Assembly (NCBI GenBank): GCA_009379845.1
Contig: WHSZ01000014.1
Span: 1-64,000, forward strand
DNA: 64,000 nt
Reading direction: 5' to 3'
Source of the DNA: Pseudonocardiaceae bacterium
GTDB taxonomy: Bacteria; Actinomycetota; Actinomycetes; Mycobacteriales; Pseudonocardiaceae
Shown piece by piece: positions 49,278 to 57,679 of the stretch; the stretch's first letter is position 1, and the number at the start of each line of letters is the position of its first letter. The notes beneath the pieces are model-generated. The model saw nothing but the letters and a program-made list of their open reading frames with translations, was not told where the DNA came from and did not search any database. The position numbers and the translations under genes are program-made.

Positions 49278-49757
49278 ATGGGAAAGCTGACAGTGGTCGC
49301 ACTGCGCGCGGTGCTCGTGGTGCTGCTCGCCGGCTCGGTGTTCGTGCAGGCGGTGCTGGTGCCGCTGCTGGCGATCGACCTCAGGGGGTTCAGCCTGCGC
49401 ACGCCGTTCCTGGTGGTCACGATCTTGGGAGTCGTGACGGCCCAGGTCGTCCTCGTTTGCGTGTGGCGGCTGATAACGATGGTGCGACGCGGGACCGTGT
49501 TCTCGCACGCGACCTTCCGGTACGTGCACGTCGTGATCGGCGCGATCGTGGCGGCCGCCCTCCTGATGTTCGCGCTCGCGGTCATCCTGGCGCCTGGCAA
49601 CACCGCCCCGGGCATCGTTCTGCTGATTTGCGGGGCAAGCGTGGCAATCCTGGGGGTCGCGCTCGTCGTGCTCGTGCTGCGGATGCTGCTCGCTCAGGCT
49701 ATCGAGCGCGATCACGAGGCGGCGCAGCTGCAGGCCGAGCTGGAAGAGGTGATCTGA
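49278..49757 (+). CDS. DUF2975 membrane protein
   Basis: Protein of 159 residues with four transmembrane helices (about 5-33, 44-68, 82-106, 113-138) in the DUF2975 layout, and the loop sequence RRGTVFSHATFRYVHVV between helices 2 and 3. A strong ribosome site (AAGGAGAG) precedes the ATG. Translationally coupled by TGATG to a small XRE regulator, as in many DUF2975-YozG-type pairs. The membrane partner may sense a signal and restrain the regulator; mechanism unknown. Confidence 0.88.
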   Translation: MGKLTVVALRAVLVVLLAGSVFVQAVLVPLLAIDLRGFSLRTPFLVVTILGVVTAQVVLVCVWRLITMVRRGTVFSHATFRYVHVVIGAIVAAALLMFALAVILAPGNTAPGIVLLICGASVAILGVALVVLVLRMLLAQAIERDHEAAQLQAELEEVI

Positions 49758-50107
49758 TGCCGATCGCCGTCGACATCGACGTGATGCTGGCCAAGCGGAA
49801 GATGTCGGTTGGCGGGCTCGCGGACCGCGTCGGGATCACGCCCGCCAACCTGGCGGTGCTGAAGAACGGCCGCGCCAAGGCAGTGCGGTTCACGACGCTC
49901 GCCGCGCTCTGCGAGGTGCTCGAGTGCCAACCGGGAGACCTGCTTCGCTGGCAGGCTACCGACGCCGCCGACGCCAATGACCCCAGCGATGGGAACGACG
50001 CCGACGGTGGGCCCCGTCAGCCCTCGGCGGCGGTGGCCGGCGCCGACCCGTCGCGGACCTCGGGTTTCCCGGATCCCGACCGGTCGATGCGCGACCCCGC
50101 CCCGTAG
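49757..50107 (+). CDS. XRE-family (YozG-like) HTH regulator
   Basis: Protein of 116 residues. The HTH covers 5-65 (DIDVMLAKRKMSVGGLADRVGITPANLAVLKNGRAKAVRFTTLAALCEVLECQPGDLL), closely following the YozG/Cro-CI short type. The C-terminal 45 residues are low-complexity (Asp/Ala/Pro) and probably disordered. It overlaps the DUF2975 stop by one base. Candidate binder of the TATCGA site upstream of the pair. Confidence 0.88.
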   Translation: MPIAVDIDVMLAKRKMSVGGLADRVGITPANLAVLKNGRAKAVRFTTLAALCEVLECQPGDLLRWQATDAADANDPSDGNDADGGPRQPSAAVAGADPSRTSGFPDPDRSMRDPAP

Positions 50108-50202
50108 GCCGCCACACGGACCTGCAGCCCGGTCGGTCGGGTCGGCAGGGCCCCTCCGGCATGCCGTTTCGTGCCGCCGTCGTGATCGGCGCCCGCGGCC
50201 TG

Positions 50203-51078
50203 TCAGTGGGTGTCCAGTAGTTCCTTGAGTTTCTCGGCGAACGCGGCCGGTTCGCCCGGCATGCCGTACTCGTCGCCCAGGAAACCACCGTGGTGGCTGG
50301 GGAACATGACGAGCTCGGAGCCGAGGCGGTCGGCGATCTCGCGTGATGCCCGCGCGGTCATCTGGCCTTCGGATTCCGTGCCCGCGGCCAGGTGGATCGT
50401 CGTGGATGCTGCCGTCAGGGCGTCGAAGTCATGCTCGTAGGTGGGGACGGTGAGCATGGCGATGCCCAGCAGTGGGTCGTCTCGGCTACCGTCGTCCTCG
50501 CTTGGCAGCCCGAACTGGGCGGGGTCCGGCGCGGGCAGCTCGGACCAGTCCTTGGGCAGTTCACCGGTGTGGCTGGTCAGCGCGATGAACTTGGCCATGG
50601 CCGCACCCATGCCGTCGCGCTGGTATGTCTCGTGGATGTCGCGGCAAGCCGTCTCGAGTTGCTCGCGGTCGGGCAGCACCGACACGGAGGGTGGTTCGTG
50701 CGCGACGAGGATCCGCACCTGCTCGGGGTGGGCGGCGACCAGGGCAAGCGCGTTGATCGCGCCGCCGCTGCTGCCGAAGATGTTCACCTTCGGCAGGCCC
50801 AGGTCGTTGATCACGCGGTGCACGTCGTCGGCGTGCACGTCCGGCGTGACCTCGGAGTCGTCGGTTCGCTCGCTGCGGCCGGTGTGGCGCGGGTCGTAGG
50901 TCACCACGGGCCGGTCGGTGAGGTAGCCGGCCAGCGTGCCGAACCCGGTCGCGTCCATCGGCGAGCCGATCAGGAGCACGGCGCGTTCGGCGGCACCGGT
51001 TGCGGACAGGTCACCGCGGATGTCGTACCGCAGACGCGCGCCCGGTACGTCGAGGACGCGGGTTTCGATGTCGGGCAT
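50203..51078 (-). CDS. alpha/beta-fold hydrolase
   Basis: Protein of 291 residues. The strand-turn after the N-terminus reads AVLLIGSPMDATGF, then YDPRHTGRSERTDD, the nucleophile elbow NIFGSSGGAINALALVAAHPE (Ser in GSSGG) and a C-terminal His in PSHHGGFLGDEYGMPG. No signal peptide. Substrate unknown; many such cytoplasmic hydrolases act on small esters or epoxides. Convergent with the XRE gene. Confidence 0.9.
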   Translation of the reverse strand: MPDIETRVLDVPGARLRYDIRGDLSATGAAERAVLLIGSPMDATGFGTLAGYLTDRPVVTYDPRHTGRSERTDDSEVTPDVHADDVHRVINDLGLPKVNIFGSSGGAINALALVAAHPEQVRILVAHEPPSVSVLPDREQLETACRDIHETYQRDGMGAAMAKFIALTSHTGELPKDWSELPAPDPAQFGLPSEDDGSRDDPLLGIAMLTVPTYEHDFDALTAASTTIHLAAGTESEGQMTARASREIADRLGSELVMFPSHHGGFLGDEYGMPGEPAAFAEKLKELLDTH

Positions 51079-51380
51079 AGGGCTCCTTCGGGTATGCGCC
51101 AGTCATCTACTCAGACCGCGCGGCGGCGCGGAACTCATCGCGCGAGTCCATCGCACTAGAGAAGTCGTCCTACGCTCAGCATCCACTACGGCCGCTCCCG
51201 GAATCGGGGCGAACTCGAGGATCCCGGCTTCATGTCCGGCGGTCCCGATCTCGCGCCGATCTGCCGATTTAGCCGACCGAGTCCGTTGAGGATTCCGGAG
51301 CGCGGCGACGCTGGACTTGCACGGTACGTTGGTCCGCCAGGTGGCGGGTGCTCTCGCCGGCCTCGCCGCACCGGGTCGGC
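51079..51380. other. intergenic stretch before the tandem repeat
   Basis: About 300 bases without a supportable gene. It contains the promoter region of the minus-strand alpha/beta hydrolase (GAAGGAGCC before 51078). Open frames here have no recognisable product. Confidence 0.4.
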
Positions 51381-51450
51381 GCCGCGGGACGAGCGCCGCG
51401 GGACGAGCGCCGCGGGACGAGCGCCGCGGGACGAGCGCCGCGGGACGAGC
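51381..51450. repeat. five perfect tandem copies of a 14-bp unit
   Basis: GCCGCGGGACGAGC repeated five times without a mismatch (51381-51394, 51395-51408, 51409-51422, 51423-51436, 51437-51450). Because 14 is not divisible by three, reading through visits all three frames and yields a 14-residue period. It lies just upstream of a short-chain dehydrogenase fragment and may have arisen by slippage at the break. Confidence 0.85.
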
Positions 51451-51529
51451 GACGCCGCGATGCGGGCAGCCGGCTTGGCGTACCGCAGAAATTTTCCGGA
51501 TCCGATGCGCGGTGGATGTCGATTCCAAA

Positions 51530-51889
51530 CTGGCTGTAGGCGGCATTTTGGGGCACGGCGTGAGCGCGGCTGGCAAGGAGGCTTTCTCGCGGATTCTGGC
51601 CGCGGAGCTGGCACCCAGCAACGTCCGGGTCATCGGCATCCGTCCACATGCGACCGTCGATGCGCCGGCAGCTGGTTCCTTCACCAAGGACCTCTTCAAG
51701 CAAACCGCGGCAGCGGCCGGGCAGTCGGTCCAGGAATTTCTCGAAGGCGGGCTGGCGAAGGGGACGCTTCTGAAAAGGTTGCCCACGCTGTCTGAAATAG
51801 CCGAGACGGCCGCGTTCCTGGCTTCAGATCGAGTTGGAGCCATGACCGGAACGATCGCCAATCTGTCCGGCGGCGCACTTGTCGACTGA
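51530..51889 (+). pseudogene. 3' fragment of a short-chain dehydrogenase/reductase
   Basis: Only the C-terminal third of an SDR is recognisable: SAAGKEAFSRILAAELAPSNVRVIGIRPHAT (the segment after the catalytic YxxxK, with the Tyr itself missing or displaced) through LPTLSEIAETAAFLASDRVGAMTGTIANLSGGALVD, the usual end. The Rossmann half with the glycine-rich cofactor motif is absent; upstream the frame is repeat-derived. Likely a deletion remnant. Confidence 0.75.
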
Positions 51890-52102
51890 GTTTCGGGGTT
51901 TGCGGTGTGGCCGTAGTTAGAACAGTCTCCGGGCCCTGCGGTGGCTCATCGGGCCACTCCCCGGCCCACGTGGCGGCTCGGGGCGACGGTGCCCCCAGGG
52001 GCAGCCGGATGAGTTGCGGCTCACGCATCGATGCTCGATCGGGCCATTACTGCCATAGTGTTGCAATAACGCGTCCCTGCAATAACTGGCGAGAGGAAGA
52101 TC

Positions 52103-52912
52103 GTGCACCGTTCGGGCGTTCACCACGATGACTTGGCGTTGGACGGCGCCGTGGTCCTCCATGCGGCGTTCACACCCACGGAGGTAACCCGCCTTCGGAT
52201 GGGGGTGGAGGCGGCCGTCGAGCGCATCACGCGGTGTGCGCGGTCCGAGCCGGAGCCGGTGGCCACGAGCCAGTCGAGCCAGGGGCACCGCCTGCAAACC
52301 GTGCACGGCACGTCGATTCATTGGGAGCCGGACACCAGCCGGCCAACGGTGCGGAATCTCCGGCCGGTAACGCACTTGGATGCGCGTCTCACGCAACTCT
52401 GGGACGAGCCACGCCTGACCCGACCGGCAGCCGATCTTCTCGGGGTGCCCGAGGTTGGCCCGCTCACCTCGAAGATCAGCTTCAAGCGGGCCGGGGTGGG
52501 CTCGGAGTTCATCTGGCATCAGGACTACACGTTCCTCCAGCGCTTCCTGGGAACCGCCGCACGGGAAGCCGTGACCGCCATGGTGTTGCTCGACGACGCG
52601 GATGCGGACAACGGAGCGCTGACCCTGGTTCCGGGGAGCCACCTCGCCGGGCCGCGGCCCGACGGCGAGCCACCGAACGCCGCCGACGCGCCACCGGTCA
52701 CCATCGAGGCGGCGGCGGGATCGGTGCTGCTGTTCCCGACCCTGATGCTGCACAGCTCGGGGCCGAATCGATCCGAACGAGACCGCCGGGCGCTGCTCCT
52801 CCTCTACCAGCCCGCGGGCCGTCCCAACCTCGACGAAACCCACTCACGGGTGGCCGAGACGGGCGGCGGCGACCAGGTCACGAGCACCGCGGGATTCGGG
52901 AGCGGTGAGTAG
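52103..52912 (+). CDS. phytanoyl-CoA dioxygenase (PhyH) family protein
   Basis: Fe(II)/2-oxoglutarate dioxygenase-type protein of 269 residues. The metal triad is visible: HxD in FIWHQDYTF (about 139-147) and the distal His in TLMLHSSGPNRS, followed by an Arg for 2-oxoglutarate; VLLDDADADNGALTLVPGSH is typical of the PhyH core. GTG start at 52103 after GAGAGGAAG. Its last 69 nt overlap the convergent ABC ATPase gene on the other strand, a true antisense gene overlap. Substrate unknown. It might modify a small molecule, possibly linked to the neighbouring chelator operon, but it is outside that operon. Confidence 0.85.
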   Translation: MHRSGVHHDDLALDGAVVLHAAFTPTEVTRLRMGVEAAVERITRCARSEPEPVATSQSSQGHRLQTVHGTSIHWEPDTSRPTVRNLRPVTHLDARLTQLWDEPRLTRPAADLLGVPEVGPLTSKISFKRAGVGSEFIWHQDYTFLQRFLGTAAREAVTAMVLLDDADADNGALTLVPGSHLAGPRPDGEPPNAADAPPVTIEAAAGSVLLFPTLMLHSSGPNRSERDRRALLLLYQPAGRPNLDETHSRVAETGGGDQVTSTAGFGSGE

Positions 52913-54406
52913 CCGGTAGGTGGATGCGGTTTCCACGCAGCGCCCGTCCTGCAGCAGGCAGATCTGATCCGCGATGCCCGAAATCGCGGCCAGATCGTGG
53001 CTGATCAGCATCAAGCTGATGTCCATCGTGGAGCGCGCATGCGCAAGGACGTCCAGCAGTTCGGCCTGGTTGACCAGATCCAACGACGCGGTGATCTCGT
53101 CGCACAGCAGCACGGCTGGACGTGCGAGTAGCGCCCTAGCCAACGCGGCACGCCGCAACTGCCCGCCGGAGAGCTCGAAGGGATGGCGGAGCAGCTGATC
53201 CGCTCGTAGGCCAAGTGATTCGCAGAGCTCGATTGCCTCGCGCCTGGCGTCCTCCCGTGCCATGCCGCGCAGCAGCCGTGCCGTCCTGGCCACCTGGACA
53301 CCCACCGGCCGGTACTCGTCGAACGACGCACTGGCGTCCTGATGGACGTACTGCACCAGGCGCCGCTGCGCGGGTCCGCGTTGCCGCGCGGTCGCGGCCA
53401 GTGGTACGTCGCCGAGCAGCACCTGCCCGGTGCCCGGCCGGGTCAGTCCCGCCACGCATCGGGCCAGCGTGGTCTTGCCCGCACCGGAGCGACCGATGAT
53501 CGCAAGGCACTGCCCGCCAGGGAGTACCAGGTTGATGTCGGCGAGCAGCTCGGTGCCGTCCGTGGCCCGCCGGCCGAGCCCGCGCACGACCAGATCACGC
53601 ACGCCGTGCCTGGTACCGCGCGCGCCGGTTGGCCTGTCAAGCAACCGTGGTTCCGAGGCGAGCAGCCGCCGGCTGTGCGGCTGTGCGGGGGCGTGCAGCG
53701 GGCGGGTGCCAGGGCCGTGTTCGATCACCCGGCCGTCCTGCAGCACGATCACCTCATCGGCAAGCCGGCGGGCGAGCGCCAGGTCGTGGGTGAGCAGCAC
53801 CAAGGCCGTGCCGGCGCCGACCAGCCCGGCCAGCATGTTGGTGACATCGGCTTTCGTCGTTGTGTCCAGCCCGGTGGTGGGTTCGTCCAGCACCAGGACC
53901 TCCGGCCGGGTGATCAGCGCCAGCGCCAGCGCCACCCGCTGCTGCTGCCCGCCGGAGAGCTGGTGCGGGTAGCGGCGCAGCAGCCACGGCTCGGCAGGCA
54001 TCTGGGCCGCGTGCAGCGCCTCGGCAACCGCGGTGCGGCGGGCCGAACGGTGCCGGTGCCGCAGCCCCGCGTACTCCGCGAGCACGGACCCGATGCGGCG
54101 CACCGGATTCAGCACGGTCGCGGGGTGTTGCGGGAGATGCCCCAACACGCCGGCACGCGCCGCGCGGCGCCGCCGATCCGGTAGGCCGAGCAGTTCGGTG
54201 CCGTGTAACCGGACGCTGCCGGCCAGTTCGATACCGTGCCGGTACTCGCCGTGTAGCGCGAGCCCGAGCGTGGTCTTGCCGCTGCCGGACTCTCCGAGCA
54301 CCGCGAGCACCCGCCCCGGAAAGATGCTCAGCTCGATTCCGTCCAGCAGGGTGTGGCCGGACGCGCGGGCACGGAGGCCGGACGTGGCGAGGATGGCTTC
54401 GGTCAC
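52844..54406 (-). CDS. fused double ATP-binding subunit of an Opp/Nik-type ABC importer
   Basis: Protein of 520 residues with two complete ABC ATPase domains in tandem (DppD-DppF type). Domain 1: Walker A GESGSGKTTLG, signature LSGGQQQR, Walker B VLVLDEPTTGLD. Domain 2: Walker A GRSGAGKTTLA, signature LSGGQLRR, Walker B VLLCDEITASLD. GTG start at 54406 overlaps the permease stop as GTGA. Last gene of the cobalamin-riboswitch operon; it energises uptake by the two permeases and the binding protein. The 3' end overlaps the convergent PhyH gene by 69 nt. Confidence 0.92.
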   Translation of the reverse strand: MTEAILATSGLRARASGHTLLDGIELSIFPGRVLAVLGESGSGKTTLGLALHGEYRHGIELAGSVRLHGTELLGLPDRRRRAARAGVLGHLPQHPATVLNPVRRIGSVLAEYAGLRHRHRSARRTAVAEALHAAQMPAEPWLLRRYPHQLSGGQQQRVALALALITRPEVLVLDEPTTGLDTTTKADVTNMLAGLVGAGTALVLLTHDLALARRLADEVIVLQDGRVIEHGPGTRPLHAPAQPHSRRLLASEPRLLDRPTGARGTRHGVRDLVVRGLGRRATDGTELLADINLVLPGGQCLAIIGRSGAGKTTLARCVAGLTRPGTGQVLLGDVPLAATARQRGPAQRRLVQYVHQDASASFDEYRPVGVQVARTARLLRGMAREDARREAIELCESLGLRADQLLRHPFELSGGQLRRAALARALLARPAVLLCDEITASLDLVNQAELLDVLAHARSTMDISLMLISHDLAAISGIADQICLLQDGRCVETASTYRLLTAPESRGARDLVAAARLGHP

Positions 54407-55206
54407 GCCGGCACCACCCGCCGGTTCGCCAGCGCCCGATCCACCACCAGATTGCCACCGGTACACAGCACGACCAGCAGCGCGGCCGGGACGAGCACGG
54501 CGAGTGGCTGGATGAACACCGCCTCCCGATTACGTTCGATCAGCACCGCCCAGTCGCTTGTGGACGGTTCCAGCCCAAACCCGAGGAAGTTCGCCGAGGC
54601 GATCAGGTACAGCACCAGGATCAGCCGGCTGCCGGCGTCCACCAAGGTCGGCCCGAGCACCGTGCGGCCCACGTAGCCGAGGTGGATCCGCCACCAGGGT
54701 TCGCCTTGCAGCGTCATGGCCTCCACCGCGGCACGGCATCCGGGCGCCAGCGCCGCACCTCGCACCAGTCGGACCACGGCGGGCAGCTGCAACGCCGCGG
54801 CGGTCACGATCAGCATGCCGGCGCCCTGCCGGCCGGTCGCCGCCAGCACCAGCAGCACGAGCAGGCCGGGCAGCGCGAGTAGCAAGTCCAGCACCCGCAG
54901 CAGCGCCTCGTCCAACCACCGGTGCCGCTGCCCGGCGGCCAGCAGCGCGAGCGGGACACCGGCGAGGTAACACAGCAGCAACGCCAGCCCGGCCAGCAGC
55001 AGGACCGAACGCCCGCCGGTGAGCACCAGCGCGAGCACGTCCCTGCCGAGCACGTCGGTGCCGAGCGGGTGCGCGTCGCTCGGTGGCCGCAGCGGAGCCG
55101 CCTCGGATCGCGGCGAACCGGCCACCAGCGGCCCGGCAAGGGCCGTGGCCACCGGTGCTGCCAGCAGCACCCAGCCGAGCACCGCGGTCGGCGACAACCG
55201 TTTCAC
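54403..55206 (-). CDS. ABC transporter permease, DppC/NikC type
   Basis: Permease of 267 residues with about six helices. The PLGTDVLGRDVLALVLTGGR N-terminal segment is typical of DppC/NikC, and the coupling-loop region contains VEAMTLQGEPWWRIHLGYVGRTVLGPTLVDAGSRLI. The GTG at 55206 overlaps the upstream permease stop (GTGA). Pairs with the DppB/NikB-type permease to form the import channel. Confidence 0.9.
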   Translation of the reverse strand: MKRLSPTAVLGWVLLAAPVATALAGPLVAGSPRSEAAPLRPPSDAHPLGTDVLGRDVLALVLTGGRSVLLLAGLALLLCYLAGVPLALLAAGQRHRWLDEALLRVLDLLLALPGLLVLLVLAATGRQGAGMLIVTAAALQLPAVVRLVRGAALAPGCRAAVEAMTLQGEPWWRIHLGYVGRTVLGPTLVDAGSRLILVLYLIASANFLGFGLEPSTSDWAVLIERNREAVFIQPLAVLVPAALLVVLCTGGNLVVDRALANRRVVPA

Positions 55207-56144
55207 GCCACCATCTCCCGCTGCGGTACCAGCCGTCGGGCGGCCAGATCCGCGAGTAGATTGATGGCCACGGTGGTTGCCGCGAACACCAGCGCGTAGC
55301 CCTGTACGGCTGGCAGATCGCGAGCCTTGACCGCGTCGACGAACGCGGAACCCAAGCCCGGCAACGCGAACAGCGCCTCCACCACGACTACACCGCCCAG
55401 CAGCCCATCCACGGTGCGGGCCAGCTGCTGCACCGCGGGCCGCACCGCGTTGGGCAGCACGTGCCTGGCAAGCACGGTGCGTTCCGGCAGGCCGAGCAGC
55501 CGCGCGTGGATCGCGTACTCCGCGCACGTCGCCTCCGCCACGCCGATCCGCACCTGCCGAGCCAGCGCGCAGAGCTGCTTACTCACCAGCACCGCGACCG
55601 GCAGCACCAGCACGGCCGGCTCGCTGGCCAACGACCAGCCGGAGAGGCCAGCCGCGGTGGCCGGCAACCACCCCGCTTGCACGCACAGCAAACCGATCAG
55701 CAGCAGCCCGAGCGCGAACTCCGGTACCGAATTCAGCAGCACCGCGACGGAACTGAGCGCGCGATCGGTTCGCGACCCCTGCCGCATCCCGCTCGCCATC
55801 CCGATCCCCAATGCCAGCGGAATCACCAGCGTAAGCGTGAGAATCGTGAGCAGCGCGGTGGTCGCGACGCCGCGGGCCAGCTGGTCCGCGACGGGTTCCC
55901 CGGTCAGCAACGAGGTACCGAAGTCGCCGTGCAGCAGGCCGCCCGTCCAGTCCAGGAACCGCTCGTGCGCCGGCCGATCCAGCTGGAGTCGTTCGCGCAG
56001 CGCAGCCACCTGCTCGTCGGTAGCGTGCTCGCCCGCGATTACGATCGCGGTGTCACCTGGCAGTACCGCGGTCAGCGTGAACACCGCGGCCAGGACCGCG
56101 GCGATCTGTAGGACCGCGACCGCGAGCCGGGCAACCCGCGACAT
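55203..56144 (-). CDS. ABC transporter permease, DppB/NikB type
   Basis: Permease of 313 residues: N-terminal helix then LPGDTAIVIAGEHATDEQVAALRERLQLDRPAHERFLDW, GDFGTSLLTGEPV, and EAA-loop EYAIHARLLGLPERTVLARHVLPNAVRPAVQQLA. These are standard for DppB/NikB proteins. The ATG at 56144 lies two bases past the binding-protein stop codon. Paired with the DppC-type permease downstream. Confidence 0.92.
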   Translation of the reverse strand: MSRVARLAVAVLQIAAVLAAVFTLTAVLPGDTAIVIAGEHATDEQVAALRERLQLDRPAHERFLDWTGGLLHGDFGTSLLTGEPVADQLARGVATTALLTILTLTLVIPLALGIGMASGMRQGSRTDRALSSVAVLLNSVPEFALGLLLIGLLCVQAGWLPATAAGLSGWSLASEPAVLVLPVAVLVSKQLCALARQVRIGVAEATCAEYAIHARLLGLPERTVLARHVLPNAVRPAVQQLARTVDGLLGGVVVVEALFALPGLGSAFVDAVKARDLPAVQGYALVFAATTVAINLLADLAARRLVPQREMVA

Positions 56145-56146
56145 GC

Positions 56147-57679
56147 CTAACCGAGCGACGCGTGGTCGAAGCGGGCCCAGTGCAGCGAATTCGGTGGTGC
56201 CGCGCGCATTCCACGTAGTTCGCTGGAGATGCCCACGTTCCAGTTGCTGAATCCCCACACCAGCATCCCGCTGTCGTCGCGGATCAGGCGTTGCGCGTCG
56301 GCCAGCAGCTCGGCCCGCCTGGATTCGTCCTGGGTGCGCAGCGCCCGGTCGAACAGTGAGTCGAACCCGTCGGACTGGTAGCCGGTGTAGTTGTTGATGT
56401 CCGCCCCGCCGCGCATCCGCTGCCCGAGAAACGTCGCGATCGGCAGCGACGAGGTGCGGGTATGCCCGGCGACGCCACTGCTTTCGATGTCCGAGAAGTA
56501 CGTCTCGGATGGCCCCACCCGTGGGCTGACCCGGATGCCGAGCTCGCCCAGCTGCTCGGCGATCAGGCTCGCGGCCGATTCGAAGTACGGATCCACCGCG
56601 CTGGTGTTGAGCTCGAACGTGAGCCGCTCCGCCCCGGCCTCCCGCAGCAGCGACCTCGCCCGATCGACGTCCCGACGGCGTTGCGGCAGCGCATCCGGGT
56701 AGTACTTCAGCCCCTTGCCGAACAGGTCGTTGCCGAGCTGACCCTGACCGCTCAGCGCGACGTCCAGCAACTGCTGCCGGTCAACACCGAGCAGCACGGC
56801 CCGTAGCACCCTCGGGTCTGAGAACGGCCGGCGGTCGATCTTGAACGCCACCGCTTGCATCGTGCCGTGCTTGGCGGCGAGCACCCCGGTGCGCTGCTCC
56901 CGATGCAGCTGGCTCGCGGAGTTCGCGCTCACGTCGTTCGCGTAGTGCACCTGACCGGAAAGCAACGCGGAAACTCGTGCGGCTTCCTCGTTGATGGACA
57001 CGAACTCCACCTCAGCCGGGTTCGGCGCCCCCGCCCAGTACCCGTCGAACTTCTTGACCACTGTGGACTGTCCTGGCTGGAATGAGGCAAGCTGGAACGG
57101 CCCGGATCCCACGGGGGCACGGAACTTCGTGGTGCCGGCCGGGATGATCTCGGCGCCGGGTGCACCCCATGCGGAGGCGAATTCGAAGTTCGGTGCGCGC
57201 AGTACCAACTCCAGTTCGGTGGCGGATCGTGCCCGACTGGCTGTGAAGTCCACCTCGGTGAAGTACGGCCGGGCCGGCGACGCGGTGGCCGCCTCGGCGA
57301 TCCGCCGGTAGCTGTACAGCACATCCTTCGCTGTCACCGGGCGGCCGTCATGGAATCTGGCCCGCCGCAACCGGATCAGCCATCGCGTGCCGGTGGGGTC
57401 CGGTTCCCACGACACGGCGAGCCTTGGCACCGAACGCATCTCGCTGTCATAACCGACCAGCGTGTCGAACAACGCCTTCGCCCTTGCCTGATCCACGAAC
57501 AACGAGCTGATATGTGGATCAAGGGATTCGCCGGAACCACCGGTGGGAAACGCCGCGCGGATCCGGTTGTCCGAACCCGCGCCGGTACCGCCACAGCCGG
57601 GCACGGCCGCGATCGACGCCGCGGCCGCGAGCGCGGTGCCGAGCACCCGCCGCCTGCTCCACGAGCTTTCCACCGTCAC
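56147..57679 (-). CDS. Opp/Nik-type substrate-binding lipoprotein with Tat signal
   Basis: SBP family 5 protein of 510 residues. The N-terminus has a twin-arginine signal (WSRRRVLGTALAAAASIAAVPGC) with the lipobox Cys29, so it is exported folded and then lipidated. Family segments follow: DPHISSLFVDQARAKALFDTLVGYD, WLIRLRRARFHDGRPVTAKDVLYSYRRI and VLRAVLLGVDRQQLLDVALSG. GTG start at 57679 with AAAGGAG and overlap with the MFS stop. Related proteins bind peptides, nickel or metal-opine complexes; the riboswitch context favours a metal-chelator complex. Confidence 0.9.
   Translation of the reverse strand: MTVESSWSRRRVLGTALAAAASIAAVPGCGGTGAGSDNRIRAAFPTGGSGESLDPHISSLFVDQARAKALFDTLVGYDSEMRSVPRLAVSWEPDPTGTRWLIRLRRARFHDGRPVTAKDVLYSYRRIAEAATASPARPYFTEVDFTASRARSATELELVLRAPNFEFASAWGAPGAEIIPAGTTKFRAPVGSGPFQLASFQPGQSTVVKKFDGYWAGAPNPAEVEFVSINEEAARVSALLSGQVHYANDVSANSASQLHREQRTGVLAAKHGTMQAVAFKIDRRPFSDPRVLRAVLLGVDRQQLLDVALSGQGQLGNDLFGKGLKYYPDALPQRRRDVDRARSLLREAGAERLTFELNTSAVDPYFESAASLIAEQLGELGIRVSPRVGPSETYFSDIESSGVAGHTRTSSLPIATFLGQRMRGGADINNYTGYQSDGFDSLFDRALRTQDESRRAELLADAQRLIRDDSGMLVWGFSNWNVGISSELRGMRAAPPNSLHWARFDHASLG

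Noticed and set aside
51381..51450. Tandem array as a CRISPR
   Set aside because: Units of 14 bp are directly adjacent, with no unique spacers and no cas genes.
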